Of a DNA stretch of 64,000 nt, positions 8,105 through 15,503 are shown piece by piece. The notes below the pieces were generated by a model. It had not been told where the DNA came from. It ran no database searches and saw only the letters and a program-made list of their open reading frames with translations. The DNA comes from Lentisphaeria bacterium (GTDB lineage: Bacteria > Verrucomicrobiota > Lentisphaeria > Victivallales > UBA1829): positions 1 to 64,000 of the forward strand of contig DPDG01000026.1 of the NCBI GenBank assembly GCA_003526375.1, in the 5' to 3' direction. Position 1 is the first letter of the stretch. Every line of letters begins with the position of its first letter. Made by a program: the position numbers and the translations under genes.

Positions 8105-9319
8105 TTACTGATTCAAGGGAACCAGAGAATCCGTATAAATCCGCCTGACGGCATCCCTGTCCGCCTTGTTCGGCGCAAGAGAAAGCAGGAAGCCGAGAGA
8201 AGGAGTCGTAAATGCAAGCTCCGTCAGCTTGTCGATATCCCCGGCGGTAAAACCTTCGTCGGAAAGTTTCTCCGGAGCACCGACCTTCACCAGCCATTGT
8301 TCCACGCCCTTCGCAGCCTGTCCGGCTTCCGCGGGATCCCCTTTCAAACCGGGAACAAGCGGCGCCAGCACATCGGCAAGCACAATCGATTTTGCGGAAT
8401 AAATATGCTTGATCACCGCCGGCAGCAGCATGGAAAGCCCGAGCCCATGCGTCAAATCCGGTTTGACTGCACTCAGCGGATGTTCCAGAGCATGCGTGTA
8501 ATGAAGCATTCCGTTGTCGAACGATGCTCCCGCAAGCATGGAGGCATACAGCAGATAGTAGCGCGCCGTCAAGTCTTTCGGATCTTTCAGGGCGACGGGC
8601 AGGAATTGTGCGACCAGCGCGATGGCCTCCCGCGCGAACGTTATGGAAAGCGGACTCGCAAGGGTGCTTGTCACCGCCTCCACACTGTGATTGACGGCGT
8701 CGATGCTGACAAAACGCGTCTGTCTTTCCGAAAGCCCCGTCATAAGCGCGGGATCGTCAATCGCCCAGGTCGGGTAAATGCAGTCGGCGACGATTGCAGG
8801 CTTATATTCTTTTTCAAGAATCGTGGCGACAGCGACGCGGTCCACCTCCGTTCCGGTGCCGTGAGTCAGATTGATCGCGATGACAGGAACCGCTTTTTCC
8901 GGCGTGAATTTGTATTCATAGAGCTGCGCGGCGTCATACTGCGGATTTTCGAGCAGAATCGCCGCGCTCTTTCCTGCGTCGGTCGGACTTCCTCCGCCGA
9001 TACAGAGCACCGCTCCTGCGTCAATGGTCCTTCCGAGAGCCACCGCTTCATCAATCTGAGCAGTAGTCGGATTCGGAGTCACCTTGTCATACAGCACATA
9101 CTTGATCTTGTGCTTTTCAAGTGCGGGAACAACATATCCCCATGCTCCCGTCGCCTTGTATGCGCCTCTGCCGGTCACAACGAGCATACTGTGAACGCCG
9201 CGTTTTTCGAGTTCCGCCGCAATGTCTTCGATCTTCCGGATCGCGCCGCAGCCGAAATACACGAGTGTTTTGAGTCGAAGTTCTTTGACTTCATGGATGT
9301 CCAGACTGTTTTGAAACAT
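8105..9319 (-). CDS. iron-containing (type III) alcohol dehydrogenase
   Basis: Cytoplasmic NAD(P)-dependent dehydrogenase of the Fe-ADH family, 404 residues. The N-terminal half carries the dinucleotide-binding GGGSPTDAGK motif. The C-terminal helical half carries the metal-binding pattern with Asp/His residues in DAVNHSVEA, HYTHALEHPLSA and THGLG. Such enzymes reduce acetaldehyde, butyraldehyde, lactaldehyde or act on 1,3-propanediol-type substrates; sequence alone does not tell which. The ATG follows AAAGGGGG, and a terminator lies just downstream, so it appears monocistronic. A fermentative role (NADH disposal during sugar catabolism) is an inference. Confidence 0.9.
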   Translation of the reverse strand: MFQNSLDIHEVKELRLKTLVYFGCGAIRKIEDIAAELEKRGVHSMLVVTGRGAYKATGAWGYVVPALEKHKIKYVLYDKVTPNPTTAQIDEAVALGRTIDAGAVLCIGGGSPTDAGKSAAILLENPQYDAAQLYEYKFTPEKAVPVIAINLTHGTGTEVDRVAVATILEKEYKPAIVADCIYPTWAIDDPALMTGLSERQTRFVSIDAVNHSVEAVTSTLASPLSITFAREAIALVAQFLPVALKDPKDLTARYYLLYASMLAGASFDNGMLHYTHALEHPLSAVKPDLTHGLGLSMLLPAVIKHIYSAKSIVLADVLAPLVPGLKGDPAEAGQAAKGVEQWLVKVGAPEKLSDEGFTAGDIDKLTELAFTTPSLGFLLSLAPNKADRDAVRRIYTDSLVPLNQ

Positions 9320-9360
9320 AATTTTCCCCCTTTATGTTAAATGGTTGCCGGTATTCAGCT

Positions 9361-9388
9361 AAAGTAACGCATTTTTCCCGGATGTCAA
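9361..9388 (-). promoter_or_regulatory. putative sigma70 promoter of the alcohol dehydrogenase gene
   Basis: Minus strand: a perfect TTGACA (9383-9388) lies 16 nt upstream of TACTTT (9361-9366), about 40 nt before the start codon. The -10 box is weak. Confidence 0.45.
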
Positions 9389-9490
9389 GAAAATGATTTG
9401 TTTTTTTATATTGTGATGGAAAAGAAATTTTCTAAAAGAAAAACTCCGTTTCAAAAAAACAAATTCCGATGTCAGATTCCATATTTCACT

Positions 9491-9961
9491 TCACTCCCGC
9501 TTTTTCATGGCCTCCATTGCCGCTGAACAAAATCTTCTTTTCCCGACGGCATCCGTAATTTCATAAACAGACGGCCCGGTGAACCCCCAGAAAAAAGTAA
9601 GAAACTTATGGACTATGACAACCTGTCTCTTCTCAGCAGATATTCTGACGGAATAAAAAACTTTTTTCCCGCGCTTATGAAGTAACAGTGGTGAAACACT
9701 GTCAGCATAAATTGCAAACGGCAAACTCCGTGTGACGGCATATTTATCAGACGAAGATGATATGGCTTTCACGGAAATTTCCAAAGGTTCCCGCAAATCC
9801 ACATCTCCGCAGGAATAAATATGAATCTCTCCGGGAATGAATGCACAAAACAGTTCCAGAAGATCATACCCCAAAGTAAGAAGCAATCCACCGCCGATAC
9901 ACAAAAACATAATTTTCCGTATCTTTTTTACCTGCCGAGAACAAATAGGAAACCATGACAT
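9491..9961 (-). CDS. hypothetical membrane-anchored protein
   Basis: I do not recognise this 156-residue protein. A short basic N-terminus (RQVKKIRK) precedes one hydrophobic helix at about residues 16-38. The rest is predicted extracytoplasmic with a beta-rich look. The start is supported by AAAGGGGCAGG just upstream. It is AT-richer than the genes around it and borders the frameshifted AT-rich gene to the right. Together they form an AT-rich block of possible foreign origin. Confidence 0.55.
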   Translation of the reverse strand: MSWFPICSRQVKKIRKIMFLCIGGGLLLTLGYDLLELFCAFIPGEIHIYSCGDVDLREPLEISVKAISSSSDKYAVTRSLPFAIYADSVSPLLLHKRGKKVFYSVRISAEKRQVVIVHKFLTFFWGFTGPSVYEITDAVGKRRFCSAAMEAMKKRE

Positions 9962-10012
9962 ATCCTGCCCCTTTCAGCTTCTCCCGTCAATGTAACATAT
10001 TCTTTCCACATT

Positions 10013-10865
10013 TCAATATTTCGGTCTGTATATTCTTTTCCCTGGAAGTAAAAAAGTTCCCGGAGCTTTTCCACCTGCTGAATTCACTTTGTTCTCATAG
10101 ACTATGACATTGCATCCAATCGTATTTGCAATATCCTGCGCAACAGCAACACCATACTTGCCTTCCCCTCCGCGACACATTCTTAACTCTAAAATCGCAT
10201 TGTGTGATAACACTTTTTTCAATCTTTCAAGTATATTCTTATTCCATTTACATCGTAAATTTTGGATTTGTTCATCCCCTTTCTCATTTGTAGGAAAGTT
10301 TCCACCTGCACCACTGTGATTCGTAATAACCAAATGTTCAATACTGTGAGGCAAATATCTTTTTTCGATTTGATTTAACAGGTCATTGATTCCATCAAAG
10401 CTAGTGCTACCCCCAGTATATCAGGTCGCCCAGGAGACCCTTTTACATGAAATTGTATTTTCTGTCCTTTTCCACGTCTTAATTCTGGATAAAAATGTTT
10501 ATACGGTTTAACTTGATTTACTTTTGATTGCGTAGCAAGTTGCTTATCACTTTTATCTGGATGGGTTCCATAAGTATACCCAAAACGACATCTAGGGATT
10601 ATTTTACCCTTATTAGGATAATTACTAGAATTTGGGTAATCGGCAAGTAAGATTTTTTTATGCACCCATATTGTGGTTTTATATCATGTTCTATAGCATC
10701 ATTTATTAAGATTTGAGGAGCTATATTCAGTGTTTTTGCAATCTGATATACTTCGCTGCAAAGTTTTTCACATTCAACATTTCCACAACTTCTTCCAGGA
10801 AAAGCCTGTTCAAGAGCCACCTTTTTATCATTTTGTTTGATCTTCTTGAATAATTCTTCATTCAT
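10013..10865 (-). pseudogene. frameshifted gene with C-terminal caspase-like / DUF4347-like domain
   Basis: Three consecutive reading frames make sense only when joined. Frame 1 runs from the ATG at 10865 to an A7 run near 10655 (minus strand). A -1 shift there continues as KKILLADYPN in frame 2. At a G5 run near 10412 another shift continues as LGGSTSFDGINDLL in frame 3, ending at 10013. The joined product is about 283 residues. Its C-terminal half has ITNHSGAGG and, about 55 residues later, LRMCRGGEGKYGVAVA. This His/Cys arrangement resembles the dyad of caspase-fold DUF4347-like peptidases. Both breaks sit in homopolymers, so sequencing error, slippage or real decay are all possible. The region is clearly AT-rich. 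Confidence 0.6.
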
Positions 10866-11288
10866 AGTTTATGTTTCCTTTCTCTATACTTTTTACTGTT
10901 TTTGATATATACACGCCATCACTAAAATACAAGCGTCAAATAAAAAAGCTCCCTGAAACATACTATTTTTCTGTAACCCAATCATGATATTCCAGCTAAA
11001 AGAGGGGGAAATGAGCTCAAAAATAAAAAAATGTTATTTTTTTGTTGATACCACTAATATGTCAAATAAAAACTTTATCAGATAAAGCAAAGTTATATAA
11101 TTAACCAAGCGAATTCCATGGAGGTATTTGCAATGATTACGATCGCAATATAAAAAATAGAGGTTTCAAGAAGAAAAGAACTTCTCATTGACGACACCCT
11201 GAATATAAAGGAATCCTGCAAACCATTATGGAATGCAGGATTCGACATGATATCCGATACCGGGTGTTGGAAACGGATGCACAGTCGG
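10866..11288. other. AT-rich gene-free gap
   Basis: No gene of useful length is seen. A strong GGAGGT site with an ATG 7 nt later opens only the hexapeptide MITIAI at 11133-11153, perhaps a relic. The block continues the low GC of 9.4-10.9 kb, and GC recovers close to 11.2 kb. Confidence 0.5.
11211..11243 (-). terminator. possible terminator of the GH42-like gene
   Basis: GAATCCTGCA (11211-11220) pairs perfectly with TGCAGGATTC (11234-11243). On the minus strand it is followed by CTTTATATTC, a poor T-tract. It sits 46 nt beyond the stop codon. Confidence 0.4.
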
Positions 11289-14162
11289 TCACTTCACCGG
11301 AAGCAACTGAAACCATCTGGTTTCTCCTATCTTCATTGTCAGCTCAATCCCGTCCGCACATTCGGCAATCACGGTGTTGTCATGCATATCAATCACTTTC
11401 GAAGGACGGCGGAAAGAAAGACGCTTTTTCCCGCCGTTCAATGCGTGCATTGCATGAATCGTTATAAAATCATCATTGGCATACACGGCATCACCGGGTT
11501 GTGCCGCCGTCCATGCGCCCCCGGCAGATGCGATACGGTTCAGAAACGCATCCGATAAAACCGGAACCGCAGAGTAAACAATCCGGTAATTTTCAAAATC
11601 CCTGACCGCCACGGAAACACTGCTGCCGTCGGCAAACGTCGCCAGCGGCTTGCATGTCTTGTCATCCACGGCAAATACCGGAACCCCGTCCTGCGGGAAA
11701 TCAATTCCCATGAACGCATAGGTCAGGGGAAGCGCCAGACGGTCGCCCGTTCCTTGCAGCAATTCATGCTTCACCGGAAGCGTATAAGCTGCCGGCATGC
11801 CTTTGAAATCCTTCAGCCGGATTCCCGTGAGAGCCTCAATCGCCTGTCTGGACTTCTCCCGTTCTCTCCCGTTCAGTGCATTGGCTGTATAAGGCTTTTC
11901 CAGGTCAATGATACCGGGCGTTCCGATGAAGATCAGGGTATTGCCGTCACGCTTCAAGCCTTCGATGAATTCACGCTGCGCCGCATTCATTGCAATACAG
12001 TCGATGAACATATAAATCTTGTGCCGCGGAATCTCTTTCACACCGGCGTCACTCATCAGATACAGCCGGTAAGGAACTCCGGAGGTGTTCAGCTGGACCC
12101 GCTGTTTGGTAATCCCGGAGCGCATGATTTCGGAAGTGCGCAGGGTATGGTAAAAATTACTGTTCTCGCTGACGAACACTCCCATATCCGCTTTCGGAAG
12201 TCCTTTGCTCCGCAAGTCCGTGCCGAACCCTTTCACCGCCTCGGCAATGCCGCTCATGATCCGGTCATCCCGGAACCATTTCCCGGCGAGGTCATACCAC
12301 CATGTTCCCAGACCGAATGCGATCATCATACCGCTCTCCCTGCGAACCATGGCATTATGTTCCTGCGGCGATTCCGCACGCCCGTAGGCGAAGTTCTCCA
12401 CCGGGGAGTTCGGTCCCGAACACCATGATCTCCAGTCCTGCTCCGTCAGATACATTTTGCCATGCAGAAGAGTAGAGCCGAATATATTGCGGACTCCGCC
12501 GGAATAGCCGCCTTTGCGGATGCGGTAATCGGCAGGTCCTGCAAGATAATCAATATACGGAGACTCCAGATACCGCTTCAGCGCGCCATGATTGTAGACC
12601 GTTCCGCTGATATCTTCGTAATACGTTCCGATCAACGCATTTCCTTTTGTCGCCTCCCTCATGGTCTTCGCCAGGGAAAGCACCGTTTCCGCCTGTCCCT
12701 CGCTGGCGAAACGGTTATGATCCGCCACCTGCTGGGAATCCACAAGAAAATCGGAAGTCCAGATCTGCTTTACGGTCGGGCGCTGCGCCGTCTCAAAGGT
12801 GACGGACGGATCGTTCCACGCTTTGCGCAGCAGTTCCACCCTGTTGCCGTAACGGCGGCGCAGCCAGTCGCGGAAACTCGCCATTCCCGCAGGCGAATAG
12901 TCGGCGATATGCTGATTCTTCCAGCCGTAGTCCCAGTCGAAAAACTGCCCGTCCGAGAATCCGCACAGATGATACCCGATGACCGCCTTTCCCGCATCTG
13001 TCGTCTGCAGATACTCCACAAGCTTCCGCAGAGCGTTTCCGCTGTCCCGCCGGAATTTTTCCGACACAAGACTCGGTCCGAAACGTTCTCCTTTCCCCGG
13101 CGCTTTGCCGCCGAAACGGATCGTGTGGAAATCGACCACGGCTTTCTTTCCGTCCTGGTCGGCTGCGACATGATCCGGGTTCTCATGTCCCCACTCCACA
13201 TACGGTTCGCATCCCAGATACAAGATGATATTCGCTTTCGGGTCCACGCAAAGAATGCGCCAGAGCCACTTCTCCAATTCGGAAAAATCATAAGTATCCC
13301 TGCCGGTCCAGAAACCGCTCCCGTAAAGATTCCTTCCCGAGGAAACCGACAACAGGAAAGTATGGACTCCGGCACGGCGGAAATCTCCATACTGCGATAA
13401 ACGCGGATTGAACCAGCAGCCATTGTAAAACGCCGGAACGAACGGTTCCCCGTCAAGGGTGAAACGCGGTCTGCCGTCTATGACTTCCACTCTCGCCTTC
13501 GCACGTTTCCGCTCTCTCACAATCCTGCGGATTTCTTCGGTAAGCGGCGGAATCACTTCCTCCTCCGGTTCCGTGTAATGAGGCAGCGGATCAATACCGC
13601 TCACGGAATCACATGCCCAGGTCGGGCTCAGCGGACGCGGCGACGGCGGACCGCATTCAAGACGTGTCACGGTAAAATCGCAAGTCCCGTTTTCCGCGAC
13701 AATTTCGACTCTGGCAAAACGTTCTCCGTCAGCAGGTTTGAAGCGGAGCCGCATCCATTGCCATTCTCCGGCAGGATAACGCATGTCAAAAGGTATGGAA
13801 ACATAAGTTCCGGAATTATCCACGGCACGTCCCTCTGGCGCTCCGGAACCTGCAAAGAAGCGCAGGCGCAAATATATTTTTGCGTAGGAACGGGCGTTCA
13901 GCCTGAATTTCGCGTTGATCTGCCGTTCTGAAACGCCTTGCAGCGGAATCAGTTCCGATTTAAGAACCGCAGCTCCGGCAGACGCGGAAGAACGAATCCG
14001 GAAATCGCCGTTTTCCGGTTCACGGACCACTTCAGCCTTTTCGCCGTGCAAAGTCCATTGATATTGAGCCAGCCAGTTCGCCAAACCGCTCTCAGCGCCC
14101 CCTGCCTCCAATCCGCCGCAAAGTACCATGACTCCAACTCCGAATGAAAGAATTTTATTCAT
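11289..14162 (-). CDS. secreted GH42-like (beta-galactosidase-like) glycoside hydrolase
   Basis: The 957-residue protein has an N-terminal signal sequence (about 23 residues, ending near EAGGAES). A carbohydrate-binding-like beta region (about 25-175) leads to a TIM-barrel hydrolase region (about 225-640) and C-terminal Rossmann-like and beta domains typical of GH42 trimerisation/C-terminal modules. The strand where GH42 enzymes carry the acid/base Glu reads GYHLCGFSDGQF (about 393-405), with no Glu in the usual NE position. GTYYEDISG near 510 carries a candidate catalytic Glu. Substrate cannot be named. It lies 170 nt behind a pseudopilin gene in the same direction, sharing its promoter. The ATG is preceded by GAGGAAG. 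Confidence 0.75.
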   Translation of the reverse strand: MNKILSFGVGVMVLCGGLEAGGAESGLANWLAQYQWTLHGEKAEVVREPENGDFRIRSSASAGAAVLKSELIPLQGVSERQINAKFRLNARSYAKIYLRLRFFAGSGAPEGRAVDNSGTYVSIPFDMRYPAGEWQWMRLRFKPADGERFARVEIVAENGTCDFTVTRLECGPPSPRPLSPTWACDSVSGIDPLPHYTEPEEEVIPPLTEEIRRIVRERKRAKARVEVIDGRPRFTLDGEPFVPAFYNGCWFNPRLSQYGDFRRAGVHTFLLSVSSGRNLYGSGFWTGRDTYDFSELEKWLWRILCVDPKANIILYLGCEPYVEWGHENPDHVAADQDGKKAVVDFHTIRFGGKAPGKGERFGPSLVSEKFRRDSGNALRKLVEYLQTTDAGKAVIGYHLCGFSDGQFFDWDYGWKNQHIADYSPAGMASFRDWLRRRYGNRVELLRKAWNDPSVTFETAQRPTVKQIWTSDFLVDSQQVADHNRFASEGQAETVLSLAKTMREATKGNALIGTYYEDISGTVYNHGALKRYLESPYIDYLAGPADYRIRKGGYSGGVRNIFGSTLLHGKMYLTEQDWRSWCSGPNSPVENFAYGRAESPQEHNAMVRRESGMMIAFGLGTWWYDLAGKWFRDDRIMSGIAEAVKGFGTDLRSKGLPKADMGVFVSENSNFYHTLRTSEIMRSGITKQRVQLNTSGVPYRLYLMSDAGVKEIPRHKIYMFIDCIAMNAAQREFIEGLKRDGNTLIFIGTPGIIDLEKPYTANALNGREREKSRQAIEALTGIRLKDFKGMPAAYTLPVKHELLQGTGDRLALPLTYAFMGIDFPQDGVPVFAVDDKTCKPLATFADGSSVSVAVRDFENYRIVYSAVPVLSDAFLNRIASAGGAWTAAQPGDAVYANDDFITIHAMHALNGGKKRLSFRRPSKVIDMHDNTVIAECADGIELTMKIGETRWFQLLPVK

Positions 14163-14332
14163 TACAACTTCCTCAACTCAAACCGATTTGTTCCAATGCC
14201 GATATATCATCGTCAAATACGCCTGAGTTCGATTTATATTTTACAGAAACGGAAACAGCCCGCAGACCTGGCTATTCCAAGACTTGCGTGCAGGCTGAAA
14301 AACTGCCGAGTCCGGCACTGCCTGCAATCCCA

Positions 14333-15028
14333 TCAATATCCAGGCATAGGTCTGGGACCTTGAAAACGAAGCAGTCCTCCCTCACGATTGCTATATTTCA
14401 ACGACCAGTAATACGGACCGCCATACTGGTCATAACTGTCAAACCTCGCTTCATTATATCTGACCGATTGGACATGCCCATCCAGGAAAGCGACATTCAT
14501 CTTGCCATTGTGCCGGAAATCGGTAAACAAGAGACCAAAGGAATACTTGAAGGTCTCTGTATTATGGGAAGTATCCATAATCAGAAATGACAGAGAAGGG
14601 AACTTGCACTGAGTGACTTTCACATACTCCAGATAAGTCCAGATCTGATGCGGACCGGCGCTTAAGTTCTGAGCATACCCCAGTACTCCCACTTTCCTGA
14701 AAGGAGAATTACCCTCGGTGGCAGAGGAACCCAATATGAGTTTCCCCTCTTTGTTGGAGGGACATGAAAAAACATCTACGTTTCCTTCCATGTGCGAGCC
14801 GAGAAGCCACATCCACGTATTATTGTCAATCTGGGTAGGGGCAAGATAATCGTTATGTGTCTGAGAATACATTGCCTCCCCGAGACCGATCTGCTTCAGA
14901 TTTGAAGTGCATTTGATTCCCTGCGCGGTTGACCGCGCCTTGTTCAATGCCGGCAGCAACATACCGGCAAGAATAGCGATGATCGAAATCACGACCAGCA
15001 GCTCTATCAAAGTGAAATCCTTCCTCAT
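14333..15028 (-). CDS. prepilin-type (type II pseudopilin-like) H-X9-DG protein
   Basis: The 231-residue protein begins with a class III signal and hydrophobic helix: MRKDFTLIELLVVI, then an Ala/Ile-rich helix to about residue 30, with Glu at position +5 of the mature protein. The residue before the cleavage site is Asp, not the usual Gly. The C-terminal part carries FRHNGKMNVAFLDGHV, the H-X9-DG motif common to very large families in Planctomycetes, Verrucomicrobia and Lentisphaerae. It is the first gene of an operon with the GH42-like hydrolase, a pairing that suggests a surface fibre or secretion role tied to polysaccharide use (inference). The ATG follows AAGGAGGG. Confidence 0.85.
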   Translation of the reverse strand: MRKDFTLIELLVVISIIAILAGMLLPALNKARSTAQGIKCTSNLKQIGLGEAMYSQTHNDYLAPTQIDNNTWMWLLGSHMEGNVDVFSCPSNKEGKLILGSSATEGNSPFRKVGVLGYAQNLSAGPHQIWTYLEYVKVTQCKFPSLSFLIMDTSHNTETFKYSFGLLFTDFRHNGKMNVAFLDGHVQSVRYNEARFDSYDQYGGPYYWSLKYSNREGGLLRFQGPRPMPGY

Positions 15029-15231
15029 ATACCAACGCCCTCCTTCTTTATCATTATGGTTTGTGCAAAAAACATCTGCCCATCATAAACTCTGACTATT
15101 CCGCACCTCCTTCTTCATCCGCACTCACAAAACCTTGCAGACAGTCATTTCATCCCGTCATTGCCCCATAGATCCGCAGGGGCCCCTTTCCGTATTTCCG
15201 CCATCATAACCGGGGTTCATCCGGCAATTTA

Positions 15232-15247
15232 ATGCAAACGTGTGCAT
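15232..15247. promoter_or_regulatory. 16-bp near-palindromic operator (LacI/GntR style)
   Basis: ATGCAAACGTGTGCAT matches its own reverse complement at 14 of 16 positions and has the central ACGT typical of LacI-family sites. It lies 15 nt downstream of the -10 box of the minus-strand promoter at 15262-15289, at the expected transcription start, where a bound repressor would block initiation. A GntR/LacI-type regulator is encoded at 20.5-21.6 kb, but no link is shown. Confidence 0.5.
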
Positions 15248-15261
15248 TGTGTCATACTATA

Positions 15262-15289
15262 ATTATATGCAAATGTCATGAAAAGTCAA
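15262..15289 (-). promoter_or_regulatory. sigma70-type promoter of the pseudopilin-GH42 operon
   Basis: Minus strand: TTGACT (15284-15289), 16-nt spacer, perfect TATAAT (15262-15267). The leader to the ATG at 15028 is about 230 nt. Confidence 0.7.
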
Positions 15290-15299
15290 GAGGACATTC

Positions 15300-15503
15300 T
15301 AAAATTTTGCGTTATTTTTACGGTATCGGTGATGAACCACAGCGCCCGCACGGGAATATTCTGCTTTTTCACCAAGCCCGATGTCTTTTTCAGGATTTTT
15401 TTCCGGAAAGCTTTTTTCCGGGCTTTATTTCTTTTCAAAATGTGCTAGATTGCCAGTTCGACGTATGTTTTTCCCATTATTTTTAGAGATAAGGATGTTG
15501 ACG
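15300..15503 (+). other. upstream region of the SNF2 gene
   Basis: It contains a hairpin pair AAGCCCG (15375-15381) and CGGGCTT, enclosing a CCGGAAA/TTTTCCGG hairpin, followed by TATTTCTTTT. This could be a terminator or a leader structure ahead of the helicase gene. No gene is seen. Confidence 0.35.

Noticed and set aside
10599..10865. Programmed -1 frameshift at A7 as a normal expression mechanism
   Set aside because: A second, unrelated frame break lies 240 nt downstream, so decay or sequence error is simpler; the idea is kept only as a note.
11133..11153. Leader peptide with strong ribosome site (MITIAI)
   Set aside because: It has no downstream gene on that strand and is too short to interpret; probably a relic.
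15375..15434. Riboswitch ahead of the SNF2 gene
   Set aside because: Only a simple hairpin pair with T-rich flanks is visible; no known riboswitch core could be recognised.
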